The notes under the pieces are model-generated. The model had not been told where the DNA came from. It did not search any database and saw nothing but the letters and a program-made list of their open reading frames with translations. A stretch of 60,267 nucleotides of DNA from Weissella hellenica (lineage in GTDB: Bacteria; Bacillota; Bacilli; Lactobacillales; Lactobacillaceae): assembly GCF_005405545.1 (NCBI RefSeq), contig NZ_BJEG01000014.1, positions 1 to 60,267 of the forward strand, read 5' to 3'. Shown here in pieces: positions 45,128-53,587 of this stretch. Positions within the stretch are counted from its first letter, which is position 1. The number at the start of each line of letters is the position of its first letter. The position numbers were made by a program, and so were the translations under genes.

Positions 45128-45182
45128 GTGATTAATATTCTATTATATTACTATCATAACACAACAATCATCAAAATACTGG

Positions 45183-46079
45183 CTAATTCATGTGTTGATT
45201 AATAGCTTGTGTTATATATTCCCAAAATAAATTGCTAGCATTAGACTCATGCTCTTGTTTTAACCGCATAAAGCCGAAATTACTGGTCGTATTTAGTCGC
45301 ACCTTGCGCTTAATAAGTTGATTGTCGTTACTAATATCAACACGCTTATCCATCACCAAAGCAATTCCCATACCATTCGAAACCATGTTCAATATTATAT
45401 CAATGCGCTTTCCACGATAAGCAACAGCTGTTTTTAGCTGCTGGCCTTCAACCATCATACTAAGTTTATTAAATACTAATGATTCTTCACCCGACAACAC
45501 CAAAATATCTTCCTGTAACATATCATTTATTGAGAGTACATTTTTAGCTGACAATGGATGATTCGCTGGTAACACAGCAACTAAATTATCTTGATCTGTC
45601 AACAACGTTTCAAGATTATTGTTTAATCCTGGCGTATATTGGCCAAAGATAATATCCGCTTGATTGTCTGATAATGAGTCAACCAGCACAAGATCTTTAG
45701 TTTCAGAAAAATGTAATGTGACTTCTGGAAAATTTTGATGAAAAGCACTCATCAATGCAAACCCTTCGTAATTTGAAAAAGCTGCCATCGTATGAATTGT
45801 TAAGACATTGTCCGACTCAATATTATGCTGATTTAAAGTTTGTTGTAATGCATCAAATTCATGAATAATTTTTTTAGCATACATTTCTGTAATACGGCCT
45901 GATTCAGTTAACGAAATACGGCGGTGTCCACGTATAAATAATTTTGTTTTTAATTCTTTTTCCAAGGCTAATATTTGTTTAGAAATATTCCCTTGTGTCG
46001 TATATAATCTTCTAGCTGTCTCAGAATAATTTTCTGTTTTAGCTAAGTCTAAAAACACATTAAGTTTATGAATATCCAT
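45183..46079 (-). CDS. LysR-family transcriptional regulator
   Basis: This 298-aa regulator has the N-terminal HTH (1-60; ETARRLYTTQGNISKQILALE) and a C-terminal effector domain with alpha/beta LysR substrate fold (VLTIHTMAAFSNYEG onwards). It is close in size and pattern to CysB/CitR/CidR-like members; the effector and targets are not evident. It stands alone between the thiamine operon and gap-pgk. Confidence 0.9.
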   Translation of the reverse strand: MDIHKLNVFLDLAKTENYSETARRLYTTQGNISKQILALEKELKTKLFIRGHRRISLTESGRITEMYAKKIIHEFDALQQTLNQHNIESDNVLTIHTMAAFSNYEGFALMSAFHQNFPEVTLHFSETKDLVLVDSLSDNQADIIFGQYTPGLNNNLETLLTDQDNLVAVLPANHPLSAKNVLSINDMLQEDILVLSGEESLVFNKLSMMVEGQQLKTAVAYRGKRIDIILNMVSNGMGIALVMDKRVDISNDNQLIKRKVRLNTTSNFGFMRLKQEHESNASNLFWEYITQAINQHMN

Positions 46080-46230
46080 AATAGGCTTCCTTATACATTA
46101 CTATTTGGAATAGTTTATCACAATTATAGACTGTATGGCATTTCAATAATATTAAAAGTGTTTAAAATATCTTAATTTAAATTAGCATTCCTGTTTAAAT
46201 CTATAATAAATAAACAAATTTATTCACGTT

Positions 46231-46276
46231 AAAAAAAGTAGTAAATCACCAAACTTGGTAACTTACTACTTTTTAA
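46231..46276 (-). terminator. Intrinsic terminator after pgk
   Basis: AAAAAGTAGTAAGTTACCAA and TTGGTGATTTACTACTTTTT pair on the minus strand around a small loop, directly after pgk. Confidence 0.85.
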
Positions 46277-46288
46277 AATATGAGATAT

Positions 46289-47509
46289 TTATTTTTCAGA
46301 AATAGCAGCAATTCCAGGCAAAGTCTTACCCTCTAAGTATTCCAATGAAGCACCACCACCGGTTGAAATATGGCTTAATTGGTCAGCAACACCTAATTGT
46401 TGTACAGCTGCGGTTGAATCACCACCACCAACAATGGTTGTTGCGCCCTTTTCAGTCACTTTAACAAGTTCTTCACCAATAGCTAATGTTCCTTTAGCAA
46501 AGTTTTCCATTTCAAATACACCCATAGGTCCATTCCAAACAACTGTCTTTGCATCCGCAAGAACTGACTTAAACAATTCAATTGACTTAGGACCAATATC
46601 TAGTCCCATGTACCCATCTTTAATATCGCCTTCAGCAACATATGACTCTGCATTGTTTGCAAAGTTATCAGCTGCAACAGCATCAACAGGCAACACTAGC
46701 TTATCGCCAGCATCAGCAATCAATTGCTTTGCCAGTTCAACCTTATCAGCTTCAAATAATGAATTACCAATTTTTTCACCTTTAGCGGCAGCGAAAGTAT
46801 AAGCCATTCCACCACCAACAATAACCTTATCAGCTTTTGCTAATAGATTTTGGATAATTGTAATTTTATCAGAAACTTTTGCACCACCAATAATGGCAAC
46901 AAATGGACGTTCTGGTTTTTCAACTGCACCACCTAAGAACTTAATTTCCTTTTCCATCAAGTACCCAGCTGCTGTTTGTTCAATATTAGCTGCAATACCT
47001 GCATTAGACGCATGTGAACGATGAGCTGTTCCAAATGCGTCATTTACAAATACATCACCCAATGAAGCCCAGTAAGCACCTAATTCAGGATCATTCTTTG
47101 ACTCACGTTTAACTTCTTCACCATTAACAACATCGGCATAACGTGTGTTTTCAAAGATTAATACTTGACCATCTTCTAATTGGTTAATGGCCGCTTCTAG
47201 TTCAGGACCTTCAATTGCAGGAACAAAAGTTACAGGTTGACCCAGTAAATCAGCCAGGCGTTGTGCAACAGGCTTCATTGATAAACCTGGCTTATCATCT
47301 TCACTCTTAACACGACCTAAGTGTGAAAACAAAACTGCACGTCCACCTGCTGACAAAACATGCTTAATAGTTGGCAAGGCTGCTACAATACGATTATCAT
47401 TAGCAACTTCTTGTTGACCATCAATCTCTTTTAGTGGAACGTTGAAGTCAACACGCATCAATACTTTTTTACCTTTTAACTCTAAGTCATCAACTGTTAA
47501 TTTTGTCAT
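46289..47509 (-). CDS. pgk: Phosphoglycerate kinase
   Basis: This 406-aa glycolytic kinase makes ATP from 1,3-bisphosphoglycerate. It shows [40 protein letters not shown] and the C-terminal GGGDSTAAV nucleotide motif. It follows gap, with a strong hairpin in the 105-bp gap between them. Confidence 0.97.
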   Translation of the reverse strand: MTKLTVDDLELKGKKVLMRVDFNVPLKEIDGQQEVANDNRIVAALPTIKHVLSAGGRAVLFSHLGRVKSEDDKPGLSMKPVAQRLADLLGQPVTFVPAIEGPELEAAINQLEDGQVLIFENTRYADVVNGEEVKRESKNDPELGAYWASLGDVFVNDAFGTAHRSHASNAGIAANIEQTAAGYLMEKEIKFLGGAVEKPERPFVAIIGGAKVSDKITIIQNLLAKADKVIVGGGMAYTFAAAKGEKIGNSLFEADKVELAKQLIADAGDKLVLPVDAVAADNFANNAESYVAEGDIKDGYMGLDIGPKSIELFKSVLADAKTVVWNGPMGVFEMENFAKGTLAIGEELVKVTEKGATTIVGGGDSTAAVQQLGVADQLSHISTGGGASLEYLEGKTLPGIAAISEK

Positions 47510-47555
47510 AAAATCCCTCTTTTCTCTACTAAAAATAACTAAGAAATTTATATAA

Positions 47556-47594
47556 AAAACGGGTGGTTCAGACTATTACTAAACCACCCGTTTT
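47556..47594 (-). terminator. Hairpin terminator between gap and pgk
   Basis: AAAACGGGTGGTTTAG and CTGAACCACCCGTTTT form a GC-rich stem followed by T6 on the minus strand. It may be a partial terminator that sets the gap:pgk ratio or fully separates the two genes. Confidence 0.85.
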
Positions 47595-47614
47595 CAATAA
47601 TAGTTATCTCACTA

Positions 47615-48625
47615 TTAAAGTGTTGCCAAGTGCAACAAAGTACGGATCATGTTTGAAGTGAAACCATACTCATTGTCATACCAAGCAGCAGTTTGTACTA
47701 ATTGCTTATCACCAACAGTGATAACCTTAGTCAAAGTTGGATCAAACACAGCACCATGTGTGTCACCAATGATATCTGATGAAACAATTTCATCAGCATT
47801 GTATCCAAATGAATCATTTCCATACTTCTTAACAGCTTCATTAATTTCTTCAGCTGAAACAGTCTTTGACAACACCGTTGTCAATTCAGTAACTGAACCG
47901 TCAACAACACCAACACGTTGTGCATGACCATCCAACTTACCAGCAACTTCAGGAACAACCAAACCAATAGCCTTAGCAGCACCAGTTGAGTGAGGAATAG
48001 TATTTACAGAAGCAGCACGGTTTGAGCGCATCTTCTTACCCTTAGGACCATCCAAAATCATTTGAGTACCAGTGAAAGCGTGAACAGTAGTCATTAATCC
48101 AAGTTCAATACCAAATTCCTTGTCCAAGGCGTTTGCCAATGGTGCAAGTGATTGTGTAGTACATGAACCAGCAGATACAATGTTATCATCTGCAGTCAAT
48201 GTATCTTGGTTAACACCGTACACAACTGTTGGAATGTTACCAGCAGGTGCTGAAACCAACACCTTCTTAGCACCAGCATCCAAGTGAGCTTGTGACTTTT
48301 CTGCTGAAGTGTAGAATCCTGTTGACTCCAAAACAACTTCAACACCATCGTTAGCAACCCACTTTAAGTCAGCTGCGTTACGCTCAGCGTATACACGGAT
48401 CTTCTTACCGTCAACGATAATGCCCTCTTCATCAGCTGAAACTTCAGCTGCCAAAGTACCATGTGTTGAATCATACTTCAACAAGTATGCCAACATAGCA
48501 GGGTTTGTTAAATCGTTAATTGCAACAACTTCAATGTCATCTGCAGTATCCTTCAATTCAAGGATGCGACGAAATGCTAAACGACCAATACGGCCAAAAC
48601 CGTTGATACCAATCTTAACAGTCAT
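47615..48625 (-). CDS. gap: Glyceraldehyde-3-phosphate dehydrogenase
   Basis: This 336-aa NAD-dependent enzyme oxidises and phosphorylates glyceraldehyde 3-phosphate. It has [14 protein letters not shown] at the N-terminus and catalytic Cys155. The active-site motif reads [10 protein letters not shown], so the near-invariant Asn of ASCTTNC is Gln158 and the second Cys is Ser. Catalytic His lies in [10 protein letters not shown]. The start follows GGGAGGGATC. It has a strong promoter with an inverted repeat upstream. Confidence 0.96.
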   Translation of the reverse strand: MTVKIGINGFGRIGRLAFRRILELKDTADDIEVVAINDLTNPAMLAYLLKYDSTHGTLAAEVSADEEGIIVDGKKIRVYAERNAADLKWVANDGVEVVLESTGFYTSAEKSQAHLDAGAKKVLVSAPAGNIPTVVYGVNQDTLTADDNIVSAGSCTTQSLAPLANALDKEFGIELGLMTTVHAFTGTQMILDGPKGKKMRSNRAASVNTIPHSTGAAKAIGLVVPEVAGKLDGHAQRVGVVDGSVTELTTVLSKTVSAEEINEAVKKYGNDSFGYNADEIVSSDIIGDTHGAVFDPTLTKVITVGDKQLVQTAAWYDNEYGFTSNMIRTLLHLATL

Positions 48626-48679
48626 ATTATTAAGATCCCTCCCAAAAAATTGTTTTTTTGTTACGTTCCTACATGATAT

Positions 48680-48708
48680 ATTATACGACTTTACTTATAT
48701 TTTCGCAA
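48680..48708 (-). promoter_or_regulatory. gap promoter
   Basis: TTGCGA (-35, 48703-48708), a 17-bp spacer and TATAAT (-10, 48680-48685) lie about 55 bp upstream of the gap start codon. Confidence 0.75.
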
Positions 48709-48710
48709 AC

Positions 48711-48740
48711 AAAGTAAACCTTTGAACTAATGTTTACTTT
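48711..48740. repeat. Inverted repeat upstream of the gap promoter
   Basis: AAAGTAAAC (48711-48719) and GTTTACTTT (48732-48740) are perfect 9-bp arms separated by 12 bp, ending 2 bp before the gap -35 box. The position fits an activator or repressor site. Confidence 0.6.
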
Positions 48741-48920
48741 CCAAATTTATTTTCAAAAAAAATATATTAGATCGATTACAAAAAGCTTATTTAACAATAT
48801 ATTATTATGTTTACGAGCTGATTTAAGCTTCAAAATAAACACTCACAAGCAACAATTTCCTGAATCTTCTAGCTAGTTATATAACGATTATTTATCATTG
48901 ATTAATAAAAAATTCACAAT
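48741..48920. other. AT-rich intergenic stretch without a visible gene
   Basis: About 180 bp between the gap control region and the 70-aa membrane protein gene. I find no frame with a ribosome-binding site, no tRNA and no strong hairpin. Confidence 0.6.
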
Positions 48921-49133
48921 CTATTTTTCAAGCACAAGTCGGTGAGCTTCTTTATTATCTACTCCACCTAACCTGATCAATCCATATCGCATTAATAAAT
49001 TTATTCCCCTAACATATCGGTGTAATTTTCCCATGAATAAATTTTCAAGTATAGTTACAATTGTTAATGCCACAATCCACAGACACATAAATATCCCCAA
49101 AACAATTAAAAACGCAATCATTGCATTACCCAT
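48921..49133 (-). CDS. 70-aa membrane protein, possible target of the XRE/ImmA switch
   Basis: This 70-aa protein has one long or two short hydrophobic helices (MGNAMIAFLIVLGIFMCLWI, then VALTIVTIL) and a basic C-terminal tail. The ATG at 49133 is seven bases after AGGAGG; an upstream GTG is too close to that site. The operator-like dyad TTAGTTTAAACTTAACTAA (49149-49167) lies directly upstream and shares its core with sites at the XRE gene promoter. I do not recognise the family; holin-like, toxin or immunity roles are possible. Confidence 0.7.
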   Translation of the reverse strand: MGNAMIAFLIVLGIFMCLWIVALTIVTILENLFMGKLHRYVRGINLLMRYGLIRLGGVDNKEAHRLVLEK

Positions 49134-49148
49134 AGCCACTCCTCCTGT

Positions 49149-49167
49149 TAGTTTAAACTTAACTAAT
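49149..49167. promoter_or_regulatory. Operator-like dyad before the 70-aa gene
   Basis: TTAGTTTAAACTTAACTAA is an imperfect dyad (TTAGTT / AACTAA) adjacent to the ribosome-binding site. Its AAACTTAAC core recurs at 50139-50147 in the XRE gene promoter. Confidence 0.5.
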
Positions 49168-49254
49168 ATGTCTAATTAAAGTCCTAAGTGTCTTACCTTA
49201 GGAATAAACTAAGTATATATTAGATTAAAACTAAAATCAATAGTTTTATTAGGT

Positions 49255-49710
49255 TTAATTTAACAGTCCGTTATGCCGATATAAATCTACGGTTTCTTGC
49301 GCAAAATCTAAAGGGTAACCTAAGTACTCACATAACATCCAAGCTTCAAATGGCTGATTTTCGTATTCTTTTGCAATTGTTATCATCGTTTCTTCACCAG
49401 TCATATACTTAATAACCGCCTCACGAGCAACAACTTCATCGTTATGCGCTAAATTTGCATTGTAATCTAAATGATTTCCAATATCTGAAATCGCATGATG
49501 AAATTCTTCTACCAAAGTACGCGCCTTTTCAAAAATAGGTAGTGTTTTATCAATAAAGATATACGCTTTATCTTCCTTAAGATAGGCGACGCCATCTAAT
49601 CCCGAATTTTCTTTTAAAGGCATTGTATCTAAAATAACTGGCGTCATCCCCAAATCTAATAAATCATTTTCCACTCTTATTAAGAGATTATCATAACTAT
49701 CTGTTCCCAT
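49255..49710 (-). CDS. ImmA/IrrE-family metallopeptidase
   Basis: This 151-aa protein has the peptidase motif VEEFHHAIS (67-75). As in many phage and ICE ImmA proteins, the first His of HExxH is Glu while the catalytic Glu69 and His72 are kept. The C-terminal helical part contains REAVIKYM and YLGYPLDFAQ, as expected for the family. The start overlaps the XRE gene by 14 bp and uses GAGGATC. ImmA-type peptidases cleave their partner XRE repressor to switch on target genes. Confidence 0.85.
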   Translation of the reverse strand: MGTDSYDNLLIRVENDLLDLGMTPVILDTMPLKENSGLDGVAYLKEDKAYIFIDKTLPIFEKARTLVEEFHHAISDIGNHLDYNANLAHNDEVVAREAVIKYMTGEETMITIAKEYENQPFEAWMLCEYLGYPLDFAQETVDLYRHNGLLN

Positions 49711-50083
49711 TCCGATCCTCATAATTAGCAATCAGGCCCTCAATATATGATTTAGCACGATCAATGACACGTGCTCGTTCTTCATCTGGTAAACCCGAAA
49801 TATCTATTCCCCAATGTGCTGCCATTAATACTGGCTCATCTGTCATCATCGTTTTTGAAACTTGACTTGGTTCTTCAACAAGATCTGATTTTGCAATTTT
49901 AAAATATTCGGCCATCGCTTCGATCTTGTCAATTCTTGGATATGTTTTACCATTTGACCAATCCGAAATTGTTGCTGTTGATACGCCAATTATTTCGGCC
50001 AAATGTGCTGCCGTTATCTCATTTTGTTTAATATAACGTTTAATGTTTCGGCCCATCGTGGCCTTTCCTTCTGATGATGCCAT
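49697..50083 (-). CDS. XRE-family repressor (ImmR/CI-like)
   Basis: This 128-aa protein has an HTH at about residues 20-50 (AAHLAEIIGVSTATISDW) and a C-terminal linker region that could be the cleavage target of ImmA. The start at 50083 is preferred because AAAGGTG precedes it; 50056, with AGAAGGAAAGG, and a GTG at 50092 are alternatives. Its promoter contains dyads that resemble the one in front of the 70-aa membrane gene, so it probably represses itself and that gene. Confidence 0.85.
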   Translation of the reverse strand: MASSEGKATMGRNIKRYIKQNEITAAHLAEIIGVSTATISDWSNGKTYPRIDKIEAMAEYFKIAKSDLVEEPSQVSKTMMTDEPVLMAAHWGIDISGLPDEERARVIDRAKSYIEGLIANYEDRNGNR

Positions 50084-50127
50084 TGTACTCACCTTTTCTG
50101 TTATTAATTTATACTATTATATTTTAT

Positions 50128-50183
50128 ATTATAAAGGTAAACTTAACCAACTGCAAGGTTTAACCTAACCACAGTTAGTTAAG
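50128..50183 (-). promoter_or_regulatory. Promoter and operators of the XRE-ImmA pair
   Basis: TTGCAG (-35, 50151-50156) and TATAAT (-10, 50128-50133) are 17 bp apart on the minus strand. The dyad GGTTAAGTTTACC (50136-50148) fills the spacer, AGGTTAAACCT (50156-50166) abuts the -35, and CTTAACTAA (50175-50183) is a third half-site. Confidence 0.65.
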
Positions 50184-50238
50184 CATTTTATTTCTATTGC
50201 TAATACGAATCTATTAGTTTATAATTATTATTTGTTGT

Positions 50239-50310
50239 GGACCTGTAGTGTAATGGATATCACGTTGGATTCCGGTTCCGGAGATGAGGGTTCGATTCCC
50301 CCCAGGTCCA
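50239..50310 (+). tRNA. tRNA-Arg (anticodon CCG)
   Basis: A 72-nt cloverleaf: acceptor GGACCTG / CAGGTCC with discriminator A, a short D arm, anticodon loop TTCCGGT with anticodon CCG closed by a TTGGA / TCCGG stem, and T arm GAGGGTTCGATTCCCCC. CCA is not encoded. It reads CGG arginine codons. Confidence 0.93.
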
Positions 50311-50356
50311 TATTGTAAGTGCTATAAACGTTGATTTAAGGGCATTTTAATTAATA

Positions 50357-50378
50357 TTAGTGCCGAATTAGTGCCGAA
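50357..50378. repeat. Perfect tandem 11-bp repeat near tRNA-Arg
   Basis: TTAGTGCCGAA occurs twice back to back, 47 bp past the tRNA 3' end, in noncoding DNA. The unit size and the tRNA neighbour resemble arm-type sites for a tyrosine integrase, as left behind at an old attachment site. Confidence 0.55.
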
Positions 50379-50383
50379 CTTAT

Positions 50384-50419
50384 TAACTGACTAAATCTTT
50401 ACTGATTTGGCCAGTTTTT
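50384..50419 (+). terminator. Terminator after tRNA-Arg
   Basis: AACTGACTAAATC and GATTTGGCCAGTT pair with one A-C mismatch and a G-T pair and end in T5. Confidence 0.6.
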
Positions 50420-50437
50420 AGTCCTCCGTGTTACATT

Positions 50438-50472
50438 TAAAAAGCATCGATATTTTGCTATCGATGCTTTTT
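50438..50472. terminator. Bidirectional terminator after the nuclease gene
   Basis: AAAAAGCATCGATA and TATCGATGCTTTTT form a strong stem with T runs on both strands; it serves the minus-strand nuclease gene about 40 bp away. Confidence 0.85.
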
Positions 50473-50511
50473 AATTTGTTTCATAATTTAATGAATTATT
50501 TAATTAACGGC

Positions 50512-51405
50512 TTATTCAACCAGTGTACTTGCGCCCGTTTCATAATCAATTTTGACACCCTGTTGGACATTTGGGACAAACACATTAAACTGTAGTTGAC
50601 CATCACTTGACTTAGCTTCCATGTGATTACCAGAAGGCACTAAATTATTACTACTATAAATCGGCGTTACGCGATAACGAACTCTTTTATTACTATCTAG
50701 CGCCCGACGAACCTGTGTCTCGTAATAATTTTGACCAGTGTTTTCTGCATTACCATTTGACGCTTGATTAGCCCAAGCAGTCTGTGTTGCTATATTTTGT
50801 GGATTTGCCTCAGATGGATCGAAAGCTTTAATATTACCTGCCAAAGCATAGCCGATTAAATGACCGCGATTGTACAAAGTGTGATAAGTTCCGCCAATCG
50901 TTACCTGCTGCCAGCCAACTGGATTAATTGTTTTTGAATTTCCCGTTTCATCTCTTGAACGATATTGGCGACTACTCTTGTTTAAGTAGGCATTCGCAAC
51001 CCCTGGGCGACCTAGGCTATCTTGGACTGATAATTGCACATATGGTGCCACATTAACATTGGCATTTAAATCTGTTTTATCATCATCAATGATATATGAA
51101 CCAGTGTTATTAAAGCTTACTTTATTCGCATTTAATTGTGCAACCACGTCACTCGTTAAAACAGTCTTGCTTAACGATTCACTTGGATATTTATCAGAAA
51201 CAGCACCATAATTGATGCCATCTTTAAGATTAACTGTAGCCTGATTAATCTTATGACTTGATACGCTATTCTTACTTTCCGAAGGCTGTAGCTTATTATC
51301 AAGATCAGAAATAACGCCTGTCTGTTGCAAAATAGCGACGATAATAACCAATACAACGGTGCTAATTGATACTGTCTTTGTTCGTTGTTTTTTCTTGCGT
51401 GCCAT
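50512..51405 (-). CDS. DNA/RNA non-specific endonuclease, EndA-like
   Basis: This 297-aa beta-beta-alpha-metal nuclease has one N-terminal membrane anchor (12-28) and an extracellular catalytic domain from about 115. The active-site motif reads NRGHLIGYAL (179-188), with general base His182; streptococcal EndA has DRGHLLGYAL. NPQNIATQTAWANQA and TGQNYYE match EndA closely. EndA degrades one strand during DNA uptake or degrades extracellular DNA. It lies alone next to the tRNA-Arg locus. Confidence 0.88.
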   Translation of the reverse strand: MARKKKQRTKTVSISTVVLVIIVAILQQTGVISDLDNKLQPSESKNSVSSHKINQATVNLKDGINYGAVSDKYPSESLSKTVLTSDVVAQLNANKVSFNNTGSYIIDDDKTDLNANVNVAPYVQLSVQDSLGRPGVANAYLNKSSRQYRSRDETGNSKTINPVGWQQVTIGGTYHTLYNRGHLIGYALAGNIKAFDPSEANPQNIATQTAWANQASNGNAENTGQNYYETQVRRALDSNKRVRYRVTPIYSSNNLVPSGNHMEAKSSDGQLQFNVFVPNVQQGVKIDYETGASTLVE

Positions 51406-51481
51406 ATGAATCTCCTTTTTATAACCTGAATAAGTATATCACGTCATAAAAAGTTATTACGTCCTTCCTATTTTAATTCAC

Positions 51482-52153
51482 TTAATTTTGAACAGGTTGA
51501 TTGTTATACGTCAGAATCGTTAAACCATCCAAACTTAATTCCATACGTGCAATTGATCCATTTAATGGGCGCTCATGAACTTGAATTTTACCCTCTCCGT
51601 AACGATCAGCTAAAGAAATTAAAGTATTGCCATGACTAATTAACAAAACACTATCACCATCATCCAATATTGGATTATTTAAAATACGTTTAAAACCTTG
51701 ATTTACGCGTCGCCAATATTCTTCACTATTTTCAGCATCATGCCACGGATCAGCTTCTTTTAATAAGTCTTTAGTTTTATCTACACCATATACATCAACA
51801 ATTTCTTTATACGTTTTTAACCCCACCGAAGCTCCTGCGCTTGTCCACGCGACATCCATGTTAACGCCCTCAAAACTGCCATAAAATTCTTCACGAAAAT
51901 TTGATGCTGTAATTAATTGTAAATGCTGTTTATTTTTATTACCATCAATAATTATTTTTGCTGTATCCATTGCCCTCGTGGTATCTGAACTATACGCTGC
52001 TTTCAAGTCCACATTAGATAAGGCTTGTGCAACCATCTGAGCATCTTTAATACCTTCTGCCATTAGTGGTGAATTACCCCATCCTTGTAATTTATTATAG
52101 CGATTAAAGTATGTCTTCCCATGACGAACAACATATAAATGCAACGTCTTCAT
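51482..52153 (-). CDS. Histidine phosphatase family protein
   Basis: This 223-aa branch-1 histidine phosphatase has the catalytic RHG motif YVVRHGKTYFN (His11), the GWGNSPL loop and the second His in ISHGNT (about 175). Such proteins dephosphorylate sugar phosphates or small metabolites; true phosphoglycerate mutase is less likely because of size and sequence. It lies 28 bp downstream of the DUF956 gene. Confidence 0.87.
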   Translation of the reverse strand: MKTLHLYVVRHGKTYFNRYNKLQGWGNSPLMAEGIKDAQMVAQALSNVDLKAAYSSDTTRAMDTAKIIIDGNKNKQHLQLITASNFREEFYGSFEGVNMDVAWTSAGASVGLKTYKEIVDVYGVDKTKDLLKEADPWHDAENSEEYWRRVNQGFKRILNNPILDDGDSVLLISHGNTLISLADRYGEGKIQVHERPLNGSIARMELSLDGLTILTYNNQPVQN

Positions 52154-52181
52154 AATGTTTCCCCCCTATACTTTGCAACAA

Positions 52182-52529
52182 TCACTTTCGTTTACGTTCC
52201 ATAATGCCTTTACGTCGCAATATTTGGTTGGCTTGTAAATGCTCTCTAAACAAACCAATGGCTTGTTTTGCTTTTCCACCAACAAATTCAAACGTTTTAC
52301 CATCCGTTGTTTTTACAAAAAAGCCACGATAATAGAAATTTAAAATAATTTCCATGCTAATAGATTCCACATTACGCCATGGAATTTGAATGTATCCACC
52401 GCCAGTGTTAGCACGAAATTCCATTCCACGATCTCCATAAAATATTCGCCCTTGCTGAATGTTGACAGGTGACATCATGGCATTAGCATTACCTGTTAAT
52501 GAAATATTTGAATTTAATCCTTGCACCAT
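52182..52529 (-). CDS. manO: DUF956 family protein, partner of the mannose-family PTS
   Basis: This 115-aa protein begins MVQGLNSNISLTGNA and contains IFYGDRGMEFRANTGGGYIQIPW and GFFVKTTDGKTFEFVGGK, typical of the DUF956 (ManO) proteins found after man PTS genes. The start at 52529 follows GGGAGAA; the long upstream frame is not supported. It is separated from manZ by a terminator-like hairpin, so its expression may be lower. Its role is thought to be regulatory, but unproven. Confidence 0.87.
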   Translation of the reverse strand: MVQGLNSNISLTGNANAMMSPVNIQQGRIFYGDRGMEFRANTGGGYIQIPWRNVESISMEIILNFYYRGFFVKTTDGKTFEFVGGKAKQAIGLFREHLQANQILRRKGIMERKRK

Positions 52530-52548
52530 TTTATTTCTCCCATTTAAT

Positions 52549-52595
52549 AAAAAAAGATGGGACAGCTTATCATTCACTGTCTCATCTTTTATTTT
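52549..52595 (-). terminator. Hairpin between manZ and the DUF956 gene
   Basis: AAAAGATGAGACAG and CTGTCCCATCTTTTTTT pair on the minus strand with a 10-base loop and T run, giving full or partial termination of the PTS operon. Confidence 0.8.
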
Positions 52596-52620
52596 AACAA
52601 ATTTATTTAAAATTAGTTTA

Positions 52621-53568
52621 TTATGCCATGATACCAAAAGCATATGCCAAAATACCGACAAAGAACAAACCAAAGATAATCGTAATAGCTGATACACGCT
52701 TACGTAGTAACCACAATACAATAAACATCAACAATAATGGTGCCAAACCTGGCAATAATTGATCTAATGTATCTTGCAAAGTCGTTACTTGATAAGCTGT
52801 TAACGATTGACCGTTTTGAATTTTACCAACAACATCGGCAATCTTTGAGGCTGAAACATCACCACCATTAATCGCCGTTGCCAAACCTGGAATGTCTGCT
52901 GCGGCACCGTCTTGTACCTTAACCTTTGACATGACGATTGGGAAGTTCATCGTCGTCCAACGAGGAACCAACACTCCCATGATAAACATACCTAGAATTG
53001 AGGCACCAGTGGTAATTTTTTGCATGGCACCACCAGCCAAGTCTTGCGTAATGTTAGTTCCTTCACGGTATCCTAATTGTTGTGAATACCATAAGAACAA
53101 CATACGAATAAGGTTCCAAACAACGAAGAAAATAATTGGACCCATAATTGAGCCACCTTGAGCCATACCAGCAGCAAAGGCCCCCAAAACAGGACGCATA
53201 GTTCCCCAAAAAATTGGGTCACCAACACCAGCCAAAGGTCCCATCATTCCAACCTTCACACCGTTGATGGCTTCATCGTTAATTTCTGCACCATTAGCAC
53301 GTTGTTCTTCCATTGCTAATTGGACACCTAAAATAGGTGATGCAACATAAGGGTGCGTATTAAAGAATTCCAAGTGACGCTTTAAAGCGCTAGCTCGATC
53401 TTCTTTTGTTTTGTACAAACGACGAATACCAGGGATCATTGAAAATGCCCATCCGACGTTTTGCATACGTTCATAATTCCATGCAGCTTGCAAGAAAGTT
53501 GAACGCCACCAAGTATTAACAAGATCACCTTTAGTCAAGTGAACTTCATTCTTTGTTTCTTCACTCAT
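52621..53568 (-). CDS. manZ: Mannose-family PTS subunit IID
   Basis: This 315-aa membrane protein of the ManZ/ManN type completes the mannose transporter. It has a long cytoplasmic N-terminus with LTKGDLVNTWWRSTFLQAAWNYERMQNVGW, the KVGMMGPLAGVGDPIFWGT motif, and hydrophobic segments towards the C-terminus. In lactic acid bacteria the IIC-IID pair is also the receptor for class IIa bacteriocins. Confidence 0.95.
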   Translation of the reverse strand: MSEETKNEVHLTKGDLVNTWWRSTFLQAAWNYERMQNVGWAFSMIPGIRRLYKTKEDRASALKRHLEFFNTHPYVASPILGVQLAMEEQRANGAEINDEAINGVKVGMMGPLAGVGDPIFWGTMRPVLGAFAAGMAQGGSIMGPIIFFVVWNLIRMLFLWYSQQLGYREGTNITQDLAGGAMQKITTGASILGMFIMGVLVPRWTTMNFPIVMSKVKVQDGAAADIPGLATAINGGDVSASKIADVVGKIQNGQSLTAYQVTTLQDTLDQLLPGLAPLLLMFIVLWLLRKRVSAITIIFGLFFVGILAYAFGIMA

Positions 53569-53587
53569 GATGTACTTTCCTCCAAGC

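Noticed and set aside
46434-46802. 122-codon frame antisense to pgk, and similar long antisense frames in fabF, fabG, gap and the ABC ATPase
   Set aside because: They mirror strongly biased coding sequence; Ser/Thr/Ala-rich composition and absence of ribosome-binding sites mark them as shadows.
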